Part shown: positions 1 through 11,160 of the stretch, one piece after another | Layout: every line of letters begins with the position of its first letter | How positions within the stretch are numbered: position 1 is the first letter of the stretch | NCBI GenBank assembly: GCA_949358305.1 | Contig: OX442320.1 | Coordinates: 5,100,259 to 5,164,258, forward strand | DNA: 64,000 nt | Direction of reading: 5' to 3' | Source of the DNA: Strigamia acuminata | Taxonomy: Eukaryota > Arthropoda > Chilopoda > Geophilomorpha > Linotaeniidae | Notes under the pieces: model-generated | Seen by the model: the letters and a program-made list of their open reading frames with translations, nothing else | The model's database searches: none | What the model was told of the DNA's origin: nothing | Position numbers and translations under genes: made by a program

Positions 1-632
1 TTATTTACTTCCACTCAAGACCAAAATGCAACAGCATCACCTTCTGTTGTCACAAACATGGAGAAATGAAGAAGAAAGCTTGAAAATAATTTAAAGTCTT
101 GTTTTTCCACTGTCATAAAGCCTCCTTATAAGAATCTTGAGCAAATTAAGGGTATTTAGGAGTAATAAGAGTCAACTAAACTGTCCTGTTACACCCACCA
201 TTAAGCTTTGAAGGCAAAGTCATATGCTAATTATACAATTACCATTCTTCTCTCAGCACACTCCCATTTATTACTTCCACATCATTGCATTACAATCTTG
301 AAAACCTGAAACAATGTTGTTACAATTTCACTTCAAATGGTCATGACCCCATAAACCTCATGATTGTGTACATTCTTCTGTTATTGTTGAATGTTGCAAG
401 GCCAATGCAACCATATATCAATGGGATATCCCATGTTACAACGGTTGACGTCTCTAAATGGTAAAATCAATACAAATTCTATTCACTCTTATTATTGATT
501 AACGTGTGAGAACCGAGTTGATTGAAGATTGAGCAACTAGTGAGTTTTATTCTGGTGAATAATATTAGGGAAGGGTTGGTCAAAGTACAAGTACAAAGTA
601 CAGAGTTTGTTATTCGATATTAAAACAATGAG
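1..632. other. AT-rich intergenic sequence, nothing recognised
   Basis: I see no open frame of note, no splice-bounded exon and no clear repeat here. The composition is plain AT-rich non-coding DNA. Confidence 0.6.
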
Positions 633-692
633 GCGATATTATTCGATATAGCTGGCGATATTATTCGATATAGCTGGCGATATTATTCGATA
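633..692. repeat. 22-bp tandem repeat, about 2.7 copies
   Basis: A 22-bp unit beginning GCGATATTATTCGATATAGC starts at 633, 655 and 677. Related GCGATA/TTCGATA words continue loosely to about 730. It is a short minisatellite with no coding meaning. Confidence 0.85.
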
Positions 693-2430
693 ATGCATTT
701 AAACTAAACAAGCGATATAAAACGATATAAGGAATATTATTATTTAATTTCCACATAACGTAAGCTTCAAATTGCGGCTCGGTTCATTATAAAGATGACC
801 ACTTTATAATTAATTTAACCACGCTGAAGGCGCTGAAGTGTTTGTTCCAATAATCACAATCACTGCATTATTGAGGACCCACACCAGGTCCAAGTGATTA
901 TTCTGCATGTCACGTGACTTTTATTTATTTTTAATAATTTACAACCGACTCTCTTTTCCTTAGTTTAAGCATTCTTCGGCACTAACAACTCCTTTTCAGA
1001 CAATTATAAATAAGCACCGAAGTGCCGAAGCGCCCTTCGGCTTTCTCAGACCAAATTTAATGACTTCACCGGCATTTTAAATTGGAAAAAATTAAGTTTA
1101 ACATTGAAATATGTCAGTGGGTCACTCTTCTTTTCCAAAAACATTTAAAGAAATCACAGGAGTGACATAGAAAACTAAAAAATGGCATTTTCAAATTTTC
1201 TAATTTTCTAGCCAAAAGTAGAAGACAAATAATGAATTCATGCAACTATTAACCTTAGAATAAAAACAAAAGTCCTTCCATAGACCATTAAAGACTACAA
1301 GGAAAAAAGACCCCGGCCTAAATAAACCAGTCAGAATTATGCGTGGAATAGTTTTACATTTAAATCATTTTAAAAGTTAATTACAAATTAATCAGCAAAA
1401 ACCAAATTCTGACAAATTTATCACAAACTAGTTTGATTGGACACACATTATTAAAAATTAAAAAAAAAATTTTTAATCCCGTTGGAAATTTATATAAATA
1501 TTTTTGAATAAAATAAATTAATGAATTTAAAAAAAAAAATGAAACAAGAAAAATACCTTTCTTTCAGTTTTTTTTATCTCCATTAAGTGTCGTTACAAGG
1601 TCAACGAGTTGCATCAAACGAAGTTAAAGGAAAAAAACATAAATCACGACACTCGCAACAACTCACAGACACCTTGAATAAATTCTACCGGAAATATTAT
1701 AATTGGCGTAATAACTAAACACGTGTCTAATTCCCCAATTACTATAATTATCATTTAATTTATCATCATAAAAACTCCCTATTTTCAAATTAGCTAAGAA
1801 ATCTTTTTTTAAATTTTTTTTTAATTATATTAACGCTCCGTATCCCATACAAAAACTTCCTTATGAATCTATACTACAGTTATAAATAGACCCCGGATAA
1901 ATGCATAAATGCATGCTTCATATGTATATTGCATATATAGCCGAAATTGGCTTAAATTGCATATTTTAAGACACCCAGAATTCCGTATTTTTGCAAAAGT
2001 ACGGTATTGTTTCCATATTTAACCTCACGAACGATGAACGTTCGCTTCGTTCGTGACGTTCAGACTGTAGAGGAATGCGCAAAAATGTGGAAGCGTTTTG
2101 CATTAAATATATTAAATATTTAATATTAAATATATGTTTAAATATTATTTCGTTTGTTACATTAAACAAATGTTATTCTTCACTAACAGAAGAATACCCT
2201 TTTATTGATCCGTTATCCGGTCAACCGTTTCTAAGGGGAAAATGTGGAAGTTTCACGGTTGTTATGGTTGACAATCAATCTCTTATTTTAGCATTTGACT
2301 TCATCCTTGTGGTGTCAATATACCACAATTCTTAAATTACATTTTTAATTATTATTTTCATAATTCCCCCAATTTATTTTCATGGGAATGCCTGAATTAA
2401 TTTTATGGAATTCCCCGATTTGCCACTTAT
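693..2430. other. AT-rich intergenic sequence with small inverted repeats
   Basis: There is no gene I can support. Small fold-backs are present: CTTCGGCACT (974-983) against AGTGCCGAAG (1021-1030), and CACGAACGA (2026-2034) against TCGTTCGTG (2047-2055). Long A/T runs occur at 1440-1540 and 1800-1830. The short frames near 1966-2335 have no domain, no splice context and biased AT composition. Confidence 0.55.
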
Positions 2431-2439
2431 CACACAAGT

Positions 2440-2515
2440 TAGGACTATAAGACGCACCCCAATTTTTGGTCGACTTTTCAAAGTGCGTCTTACGGTCCGC
2501 AAAATACGGTAATAT
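2440..2515. repeat. Degenerate MITE-like inverted repeat
   Basis: TAAGACGCAC near 2449 is inverted as GTGCGTCTTA near 2483, and the right side continues to an AATACGGTA end. The left outer end is not clearly conserved. The ends resemble the TACCGTA-type MITEs at 7.9, 11.0, 50.4 and 56.9 kb. Confidence 0.4.
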
Positions 2516-3022
2516 AATATACAATTGTTGTGGAATACCCTCGTATTGTTTTGTTCTTTTTTGTGATTACTGAAAACATTACGCTTTCCATCCTTGGTTG
2601 TGGTCTCTAACCTTGGCAGAGAAGTGCGTGATATCACGCATGCGTAATTTAACCTTGAGGGTTCGTCTAAGTATCATAGTTTTCTTGATAAACACCCCTC
2701 AAGTCCACCTTCAAAATGACCACGTGTCATCTGTTATTCCCACCTTTGGTCCTTGAGTGAAATTTTCTACCCAAATGTGGGGAGCATTAAAATTCCACTG
2801 ACATCTTTATAGACGACATTACCGTTTAGGTTTTACGGTGTCTCGGTAAGGGTGTTAAGTGGCGATTTTGGAAAAAACCGACCATATCCATTTGACAGTA
2901 ATAATCATATTTCAAAATGGTTGTATTCCTTACTTCTCCTACATACGAACATTCGAGTTACAAACTTTCAGAGATACTAACTTCAAATTTCACGGCCGCA
3001 TGTCTAGTACTGTAGAAGACTA

Positions 3023-4211
3023 AAGCCTAGTACTCATACGCTTTCAAAGTCTAAATATTTTTACAGTCTTAATTTTTCAACAGCACCATTTTAAGCGGAA
3101 TGTTTTATCCTCTTATTATTCAGAGTCTGATAAATTTGTGGTACTCATGAAATTGTCACCAGAAAATTTCTGTACTCTTAAACTGTGTGAGTCATTGTTG
3201 CTTGTTTTGCAAATGGCTGGCAATTACCATGTTTACATGTATCCAGTTATCTGGATAAGTGAAAATGCGAATTTTACTTTTCTGGAAAACTGATCATGTA
3301 AACAAATCAGTTTTCTAGAAAAGACAGACTTATCTGGAAAACTAAATTCCAGTTGTACGAGCTAGATTTTGGGAGTTTTGCGCATTGAAAACTGCATGTA
3401 AACACCCGTGCACGCGAAAATTCAAAAACTTGGATCGAGATATCGTCGGATTGTTGTAGTAAACATACGTTAGGCCTATGTACTAACGACATTTGGTACC
3501 GAAATCAATGTGAAATCAGCTAAAACCACTATTTTTGGGATCAGAATTTGCATATTAGGCACCATTGCAAAGATTCGAGCAAAAACCTCTTTCCTAACCA
3601 CTATTTCATTTGTTTGGCTGAAATGGATCAACGGCCATTTTGTTGTTCCAGATAATCAAAGGGCAGTATGGGTAATTCTCGTATGACGTCACGTTTACCA
3701 GAAAACTAACGTCATGTAAACGCAAACGGTTATCCAGATAAATAAAATCCGAATATTCACTTATCTGGAAAACTGTGACCATATAAACATGGTAAATGAC
3801 AATGAAGCTTTATCCGACTTTTCTGACTTAAATAATTTTAAAATCAGTTTTGGTCTTTTTGCAATTAAAAAAGCATTTATTTTGTTTGAAATGCAGGCAA
3901 AAATATAATTCTACTAACCTTTAACAAACGTGTTCAATTGTAGTAGTTGGGTGTCTTTGTTTTTAACCGGCTGTGACCAGTTTCAAATTTTAGATAAAAA
4001 ACAAGGGAATTCTGGGTAGACAAAATTTATTCAGAGTCTGAAACAATTAAACTTTTCCGTTCACCATCGGGCCGGAAACAATTCGTTTCCACTTGCAAGG
4101 TTGATTCAGAGTCTAAACAATATTTTTATGAGTACCACCCTTGGCAGGAAACTTAAGACTTTGATTCCTGTTACCATTCCAAGAACGGAATGGTGTTATG
4201 AGTACTAGGCT
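3023..4211. mobile_element. Putative outer inverted-repeat element, about 1.19 kb
   Basis: GCCTAGTACTCATA near 3025 occurs as the inverse TATGAGTACTAGGC near 4197-4210. Both copies are preceded or followed by A-rich TTAAA/CTAAA words. Inside, direct words such as TTCAGAGTCT recur at about 3119, 4030 and 4110. This suggests an old non-autonomous DNA element into which the 566-bp MITE at 3227-3792 was inserted. No transposase frame is present and the target-site duplication is unclear. Confidence 0.4.
3227..3792. mobile_element. MITE with long terminal inverted repeats
   Basis: The two ends are imperfect inverted copies of each other over roughly 60 bp: CCATGTTTACATG at the left against CATATAAACATGG at the right, each followed inward by TTATCTGG/TTTTCTGG words. 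TA dinucleotides flank both ends (3225-3226, 3793-3794), and AAT also lies on both sides, so the duplication length is ambiguous. It has no coding capacity. Near 3546 it carries a segment very like the stem of the 280-bp satellite found at 12.6-31.6 kb. Confidence 0.6.
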
Positions 4212-5029
4212 TAAAGCTATACTCTGTCCATGTGTAACTTGGGCCTATTTCCGATTGGCTGAGCCTCATAACTCACTCTGAGCTGCCACCAGAGTGATTC
4301 CAAAATCAAGGCTTGCTGGTAGATGATCTAAGAAGTATTAAAATTTCCCACATTACATCATTAATATCCACTTAGACTAAATCCTATTGGTTTCACAAAG
4401 TACAACAAAGAAGCGGATATGTTTTACCTGCTCACCTTGGTCGCACTGCAGAAAAAGGTGATTTTGTCCATAAATACTCATTTTCCCCTGCTTATTTTTA
4501 ATATTGAGGCATTTAAATCCACCTCACTGACCTTCCATTGTTAGCCCAAATAAAAAACTGTAACAAGGCTCCATTGGTCAATATTTACCATTAACATGAC
4601 AGGAGGATAAAAAGAAAAATCTTGTAATGTCCTTTTCAATTACCGTTAATCTGTTTTTGATATTTCGCTGCTCGGAAAGATATTACGTGATTACCATGTA
4701 TCATCCATTTTCATTATCCTTGGCTTGTCACTTGTCAAAAGATAAGTGATCATCCCAAAAGTAGCAAAGCTGTGGAGACAAGACAAGAAGTGAGCCCAGC
4801 AAGATAACATCAAACTTACATCTTTAGTCTTTTCTTTTGTTTGAGCTGGTTGAATAAAATCCATAAATGCATTAAACATTGATTTTTATTACCATTTATT
4901 ATATAGACATTGCAGCTAAGCCTATATCTTTCTATATGAGTGAAAAAAAATTAAATTTATGCTAATTTATGCTAGTTGTTCCTTTTTTTCTAATTCAACA
5001 AACCTTAAGAGTTGTAGCTATATAATTTA
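4212..5029. other. Intergenic sequence, nothing recognised
   Basis: There are no exon-like or repeat signals beyond ordinary AT-rich words. The short minus-strand frame near 4691-4879 has no features of a protein. Confidence 0.5.
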
Positions 5030-5480
5030 TAATCTATAAATTGTGCTTAAAATCTATAAATTTTAATGTAAAATTTATAAATTTTGGTGCAAAATTTGTA
5101 AATTGTGTTGTAAAATCTATAAATTCTGGTGTAAAGTTTATAAATTGTTGTAGAATTTATAATCAGTAAATTGATTTATAAAATCTATAAATTCTGGTGT
5201 AAAGTTTATAAATTGTTGTAGAATTTATGATCTGTAAATTGATTTATAAAGTTTATAAATTGTTGTGAAATTTATAAATTGTTTTAAATTAAATAAATTG
5301 TTTTAAGTTTAAAAATTGTGTTGTACAATTTATAAATTGTTGTAAAATCTATAAATTATCTTAAATTTAAAAATTTTGTTGTTAAATTTTTAAATTGTTG
5401 TAAAATCTATAAACTGTGCTGTAAAATCGATAAATCGTGTCTAAAAACTTAGAATTTTGTTTGTGTTGTACAATTTAAAA
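5030..5480. repeat. Degenerate AT-rich minisatellite
   Basis: Variants of ATAAATTGTTGTAAAATTTA recur many times with spacing of about 20-30 bp. The copies are diverged and no fixed period is kept. It lies about 450 bp upstream of the TATA-like promoter at 5896. Confidence 0.7.
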
Positions 5481-5895
5481 TACTTACAAAATTGTATTGC
5501 AAATTTTAGACCATTTAGGAAACTTCCTCCAAATTTAAAAAATTCTAAACAAATTTGAAAAAATCCAACAAAACATCAACAATCACATCAATACTTAAAC
5601 CAAAACATCTCAAAATCCATTTAAATAAATCAAAAAAAAAAAAAATCCACCCAATCGACATAAAAACATCCAAAAATAAACATGTTAAAACCACAATCTA
5701 AATCCCCATCAGTCAGCACTAAACTCGAGCTCACAACCCTTTACTCCCACACAACTTTATATCATCATCATCTCTGCACATTGCCACTGCTCTCGGCTGT
5801 AGGTCACAAACTCATACGTCACTGCCTCTTCGCCCCGAGGTTACCATGACGTTGAAAGCGAAAACTAACCCTTCTCCGCCCCCACCCCTCCTCCA

Positions 5896-5970
5896 AATAA
5901 AAGGATGTCACCTGGCCAAACTCCAGTTTCTCCATCTCATTCACCAATCTGATAACTCTCATTGACAAAG
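5896..5970 (+). promoter_or_regulatory. TATA-like promoter and probable non-coding first exon
   Basis: AATAAAAGG (5896-5904) sits about 30 bp before a CCAGTTTC initiator-like word near 5933. The short transcript start ends at a strong donor, ACAAAG/GTAAGT, with GT at 5971. The next good acceptor that leads to a start codon is at 8811-8812. I therefore assign this as the untranslated first exon of the chitin-binding protein gene. That link is inferred from splice signals only. Confidence 0.45.
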
Positions 5971-6175
5971 GTAAGTCCGTTCAAACCACTTTCGCATCTC
6001 CGTTACTTTCCGGAGTTTCATAAACAGCAAAAACAGATCTCACTTTTGCGTTTTCAGATTTTAATTTTTCGGCTTTTAGTTATCGGCATTTAAAATTCCA
6101 TCATTTTTACCCACTTTTGAACGCTATTCTACTTTTACTCACGGTTTTTGGTGGTGGGGGCTTCACCCGCAAGCA

Positions 6176-6268
6176 TTAGAACAACGCGTGGGTTTCCCAG
6201 CCATTAGGAATCCTCATGTAGATAGCTTCATCCAAGTTGCCATACAAATCGAAACCTGAGAGACGGCT
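6176..6268 (-). pseudogene. Fragment of a Ty1/copia-type reverse transcriptase
   Basis: Read on minus, about 27 codons give a peptide containing YGNLDEAIYMRIPNGWE before a stop at 6176. This resembles the copia-family polyprotein block usually seen as a Y/NG-x-L-x-E-x-IYM-x-x-P-x-GFE pattern. Nothing copia-like continues on either side. It lies in the long first intron of the chitin-binding gene. It is a short relic, and chance similarity is possible at this length. Confidence 0.45.
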
Positions 6269-6269
6269 C

Positions 6270-7626
6270 TAGTTGTTGTTTCTGCTTTTGTAAGCGGTTT
6301 AGTTTGGTTACCGTTCCATTCCAACACACTAAAAACAACAAAAAAAATTAAATTTTAATTTTATAAAAATAATGTTTACAATTTATTAATTTCATCTTTA
6401 CATAAGTGAATGAGACCTCCCCCCAAATGCATTGAATTATAAAATTGGTAATTACTATAGAAAGAGATATAAAAGTTAGGCCAAGGTCTACTGCTCATCA
6501 GTTCTCACAACAAATGTTTACCAGTTTCATTTAGAAATAGAAAATACATATATTTTTAAATCTAACTCCAGAAATAACAATTTTTTCATTTATTTCCCAA
6601 AAAAGCAAATCTAGATCTCCAAAGAAGCCCGTATAAATCAAATTCAAACACGTGACCTATTTTTCCCTATCGCACAAATTCCACTTCGCTTTTTTTCTCC
6701 AACTCGCCATCACGATTTTTCCGAATTGCAGATATTCAGATGAAAAAGGTCATCTCCTTTTTCTACTGAATTTCCTCATATTTTCTCCTTTTTTCCGGCT
6801 AAAACGCACGGACTACGAGAGCAGTTAGATCAATTCCAATTCCTTCAAACCAAAGTATTTCTTCGATTGTAAGGACGCAAAAAATTGCGTCTTAAAATCG
6901 AAGAAATACGTTATTTCCGGCGAGTTGGGAATCACGAAACGTTTAGCGTTTCCTTTGAATTGGTTTGCATTTTTGGCAGCGATCGCAGCAAGTCGATTGG
7001 TTGATTCAGGTCACGTGACAATCCACAACATTGTTTTAATAGTACTACTTTCCACTTTTACAATTTACACGCCAATTGTTTTCGGTCTTATATAACACAA
7101 GGTGACCTCGTCTGCAGCTATTCTCGTCACTACAAGATCCATGTAACAACATCTGGGTCAAAGATATTTAACAATAAAGTCGCGTTTCCCTCTTCTTTTC
7201 AAACATACAAAACCACTTAAATATGTAATAAGTTCCCATAAAAGTAACTAATGACATTGCAAGGTGCTGCACAGCGAGTTAATTTGCTCTAGTTGGATAA
7301 TGCAAAACAGTAGCTGCATTCCAAAGGGTTAAAGCTGCTCCACATATTTCTTAAAATCCATCCCACAATGCACTGTGCAAATTCCCACTTCCTGCTTTGA
7401 CCTCTGCCCTCACCTTTTAGCATTTCCAGATACAGATTGCACCTTCATCTCTTCCAAGGTTAAAGTGTGTATGGACTTGTTACCAGCCCTGAACAAGATG
7501 CAATTGTCGATAAACTTAATGTATGTCAGAAGGATTAAGATCCTCTGGCTTCCCTAGTGATATAACAAACAACGTATTGCAAACCTCAAAAGCACACGAG
7601 TCAACCACAAGCTTTAGTTACATCAA
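6270..7626. other. Intronic or intergenic sequence, possible second TATA element
   Basis: No coding exon was found. TATATAA lies at 7089 and an AATAAA word near 7181, but no frame or splice structure ties them to a transcript. If the first-exon assignment at 5933-5970 is right, this is intron 1 of the chitin-binding gene. Confidence 0.45.
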
Positions 7627-7783
7627 CAGGGCCGTCTTTACACTTTTCAGCGCCCTCGGCTAATAAAACTCAGGTGCCCCTTGCCCAGCACTTTTCTGTG
7701 CCCGGCGCCCTTCTGTGCCCATCGAGCCCGTGCCCAGCGCCCCTGGGCTGCAGCCCAGTTAGCCCAATGGTAAAGGTGGCCTG
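7627..7783. mobile_element. hAT-type MITE, 157 bp
   Basis: The left end CAGGGCCGTCTTTAC is matched by an inverted right end (GTAAAGGTGGCCTG). An 8-bp target-site duplication flanks it, TACATCAA on the left (7619-7626) and TACATCGA on the right (7784-7791), one mismatch. The CAGGG-type end and 8-bp duplication are the hAT signature. It is rich in GCCC/GGGC words and has no coding capacity. Confidence 0.75.
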
Positions 7784-7893
7784 TACATCGAACGGCTAAA
7801 TTTTATACAATGCCCAATTAATTGCCGGCCCGGCTCATTGTCGACAATTAATTCTTGCTTGGCTAACGTCTTTTCTTATTATTATTATTATCG

Positions 7894-8089
7894 TATTTTA
7901 CCGAGTAAGAGCCGTACCATATTTTTCCGAGTAAGAGCCGCAGCTCTTATTCAAAACTGCCACTTTCAGCCGCGGCTCTTAATCGAGGGAGGCTCTTATT
8001 TTAAATAGTGGCCGATATCTCACTGTTACGTTCATTGAAGATATATAGCCGCGGCTATTATTCGAGAGCGACTCTTAATCGGTAAAATA
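7894..8089. mobile_element. MITE with TATTTTACCGA ends, 196 bp
   Basis: TATTTTACCGAGTAAGAG on the left is inverted as CTCTTAATCGGTAAAATA on the right. The interior repeats CGGCTCTTA/TAAGAGCCG words in both orientations. A TA dinucleotide can serve as the target duplication. It is non-coding and probably Tc1/mariner-like or an unclassified TA-inserting MITE. Confidence 0.6.
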
Positions 8090-8188
8090 GGTTATTTATT
8101 AATGCGCACTCCGATGGAGTAAAGATACGTTCCATTGGCGCCGGTGCATTTGCGGTTTTGGTTTTGCTGTAAAAAATTATAAAGATAA

Positions 8189-8249
8189 TTCGTTATACGG
8201 CGATTCGTTATAAAGAGAATTCGTTATATCGCGATTCGTTATAAAGAGT
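8189..8249. repeat. 31-bp direct duplication
   Basis: TTCGTTATA begins at 8189 and again at 8220, each followed by CG-rich and then ATTCGTTATAAAGAG words. Two near-identical 31-bp units. Confidence 0.75.
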
Positions 8250-8831
8250 TTCGACTGTATTTCGCACGTCGGTTTGAGTTTAGCGGCTGGTTTGACATGT
8301 AAAACATGCAATTTACAATCAATGTAAACAAATTAAACCATTTTTCATGGCTCTTGAAAATCCACCTTCTGTCATTGACCATTCACCTTTTTCTTGGTTT
8401 TATAGCTAGATGGAATGTGTGCTACATCCTGCAACCCCTTTTCCTTAGGTTATTTTTTTTTCAATGTTCCTGAACTTCCTCCTTTGCCAAATTATTACAT
8501 CCCATCAAAAAAAATTGTTTCAAAACATGTTTGGTCATTATTCATCGGAGGAAAATGTGAGTTATACTTGATGTGGAGTGTGGACCTTTCAAGATTTGTT
8601 GATAAATTAGACTTGACTCGTCATCAATCTTTGTGCTGACTGCTGAATGTCATTTTATCTTTTAAATTAAATGATAACAAACCTGAAAATATATAAAAAT
8701 ATACTTTATTTTTAAGTTTGTAATTTTTCTTTCTACTTCCTGTTTGTTTAGTTTTGGATGAATTAATTCATGGAAATTGTTTAATTAATTTTTTTAAAAT
8801 TTTTTTTTTCAGGTTTGATCCAAATCCTAAT

Positions 8832-10827
8832 ATGTTACGTCAAGTTTTAGTGTGTGTGCTAGTTTTCAGTAAGTTTTTTTGGGGGAATTTGGTGAAATTT
8901 ATCAGGTTTTTTAAAGACCGGTTGAGAGTTGGGATCGTTTGAGAGACATTTTGTGGTCTGCTGTGTCTAGTCTATGCAGTGAAACAACCTGTTCAGGAGG
9001 TGTTTTCAAGGCTGATGAGATAAAATATAGAATAAATGTGATTGTTTGTTTAAAGCAATTTTTCGGTTTGGCATTCCAAATTTGTTGAAATTGACGAAAT
9101 TTGTTGAAATTGATCAAAAATTTGTTGAAATTCATAAAAAATGTTGAAATTGATCAAAATTTTGTTGAAATTCATCAAAATTTTGTTTAAATCCACAAAA
9201 ATTTATCCATATTTATTAAAAATGTGTCTAAATTCATCAAAAATTCGTCTAAATCCATTAAAAATTCGTGCAAATCCATTAAAAATTCGTGTACATCCAT
9301 TAAAAATTCGTTTAAATCCATTAAAAATTTGTATAAAATCATTAAAAATGTTTAAATCCATCAAAAATTTGTCTAAATCATCGAAAATTTGTCTAAATCA
9401 ATCGAAAATTTGTCTAAATCCATCGAAAATTTGTCTAAATCCATCGAAAATTTGTCTAAATCCATCGAAAATTTGTCTAAATCCATCGAAAATTTGTCTA
9501 AATCCATCAAAATTTTGTCTAAATCCATTAGAAATTTCCAAAATTGATAATTTATCAAAAATCTCTCAAATCATCTCATTAACTGGTCCTTGAAAAACAA
9601 CCTAACACGCTCACAACCCCAACCTAATAATTCAAATTCCCGCAGCTCTCGTCGTTTATATTTACGGAAGACACGTCCAACTCCCAAGACAAGACATTCC
9701 CCATCTAAGAGTGAGTAATTTTTCCATCTTAAATCGAAAAAGTCTAAAATTTTCCCATTTCCCATCGGAAATGTCTAAAATTTTCTCATTTTCAATCAAA
9801 AATTTATAAAATTTTCCCATCTTCCATCCAAAATTTCTATAATTTTACAATTTTCCATCAAAAATGTCTAAAATTTTCCCATTTCCCATCGGAAATGTCT
9901 AAAATTTTCCTATTTCCCATCGGAAATGTCTAAAATTTTCTCATTTTCAATCAAAAATTTATAAAATTTTCCCATCTTCCATCCAAAATTTCTATAATTT
10001 TACAATTTTCCATCAAAAATGTCTAAAATTTTCCCATTTCCCATCGGAAATGTCTAAAATTTTCCTATTTCCCATCGGAAATGTCTAAAATTTTCTCATT
10101 TTCAATCAAAAATTTATAAAATTTTCCCATCTTCCATCCAAAATTTCTATAATTTTACAATTTTCCATCAAAAATGTCTAAAATTTTCCCATTTCCCATC
10201 GGAAATGTCTAAAATTTTCCTATTTTCCAACGGAAATGTCTAAAATTTTCCCATTTTCCATCCAAAATTTCAAAAATTTTCCCATTTTTCATAAAAAATT
10301 TCAAAAATTTTCCCATTTTCTATCCAAAATTTCTAAAATTTTACAATTTTCCATCCAAAATTTTTAAAACTTTACAATTTTCCATCCAAAATTTCTAAAA
10401 TTTTACAATTTTCCATCAAAAATTTCTAAAATTTTCCCATTTCCCATCTGAAATGTCTAAAATTTTCCCATTTTCCATCCAAAATTTCTAAAATTTTCTC
10501 ATTTTTCCATCAAAATTTTCAAAAATTTCGTGGAGCCAGGCGAAAAGATGGGAAGAACTGCCGAACGTGACGTTCCACTTCGACTGCACAAGCCGAGCGG
10601 TCGGATTTTACGCCGATCTCGAATTCGAGTGCATGATCTTCCACATGTGCGACGAAGACGGACGCCGCATACCTCACATTTGCGGCGGCGATGGAACCGG
10701 ATTCAACCAAGAATTCCGCATCTGTGATTGGATGACCAACTTCCGTTGTAAGGACTCGGAAAACTGGTATTACCTCAACGAACTCACTTATGTTACTGAC
10801 CCGCCGAAAACTGCAGGAAAAAAATAA
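8832..10827 (+). CDS. Secreted protein with one chitin-binding type-2 domain (CPAP1-like)
   Basis: Coding exons 8832-8868, 9646-9710 and 10540-10827 join in phase to give 129 residues. Acceptors and donors are canonical: TTTTTTTTTCAG before 8813, GTAAGT at 8869, CCCGCAG before 9646, GTGAGT at 9711, AG at 10538-10539. Residues 1 to about 20 form a hydrophobic signal peptide split across exons 1 and 2. Exon 3 carries a chitin-binding Peritrophin-A (ChtBD2, CBM14) domain with six cysteines at 50, 65, 71, 82, 96 and 104 and the family words FDCTSRAVGFYAD, IFHMC and FRICDW. Proteins of this form are extracellular cuticle proteins analogous to peritrophins with one domain (CPAP1), which bind chitin in the cuticle. 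The split signal-peptide codon (A|CT) supports the assembly. The two introns are filled with 21-bp and 31/155-bp minisatellites. The exact CPAP1 subgroup is not resolved. Confidence 0.85.
9061..9560. repeat. Intronic minisatellite, about 21-bp period
   Basis: The first part repeats TTTGTTGAAATTCATCAAAA variants. The later part is a regular 21-bp unit built on AAAATTTGTCTAAATCCATC, nearly perfect at 9400-9510. It fills the second intron of the chitin-binding protein gene. The open frames it creates on both strands are by-products of a period divisible by three. Confidence 0.9.
9725..10520. repeat. Intronic 31-bp minisatellite with 155-bp higher-order unit
   Basis: The basic unit is about 31 bp (TCTAAAATTTTCCCATTTCC followed by CATCGGAAATG-type words). 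Five variant units form a 155-bp block repeated three times, with TCATTTTCAATC starting at 9786, 9941 and 10096. Further single units continue to the acceptor of the last coding exon at 10540. Confidence 0.9.
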
Positions 10828-10967
10828 CAAAAAATTAAAAAAATTAATCAAAAATCCAAAAAAACGTGAAAAAACAGAAAAAAATGTAATTTCATTTAAA
10901 AAAAAATATTTTTCATCTCATTTGATCTGGAATAATTGAAAAAATTAATGTTTTCGTATTTAAATTA

Positions 10968-11160
10968 CCGTAAAACGCTCTAATAGCACGCGGGATGCGA
11001 ATTCAACGCAGTATCCTTTACAACGCGAGTCTAAATCGACCAAAACGACTAAAATAACATTATAACATTGTTAATTTGTAGTTTTCTTCTTCCAAACTGC
11101 ATTACGTCATCATTTTCCAATGGTCTATTGATCACCCGCGTGCTATTACAACACTTTCTA
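10968..11160. mobile_element. MITE with TAATAGCACGCGGG inverted core
   Basis: TAATAGCACGCGGG (10981-10994) is exactly inverted at 11135-11148. The outer flanks, TTACCGTAAAACGCTC on the left and a TTTCTATTTT-type end on the right, are less alike. It is non-coding and lies between the chitin-binding gene and the 51-residue gene. Exact boundaries are uncertain. Confidence 0.55.

Noticed and set aside
7089-7186. TATATAA and AATAAA as an independent gene
   Set aside because: No open frame, no splice sites and only about 90 bp between the two words.
9141-9593. 150-residue Lys/Ser/Leu repeat protein in plus frame
   Set aside because: It lies in an intron minisatellite whose 21-bp period is divisible by three. 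An opposite-strand frame is open too.
10519-10851. 110-codon minus-strand frame opposite the chitin-binding exon
   Set aside because: Shadow of the real plus-strand exon, which has the six-cysteine domain and phased splice sites.
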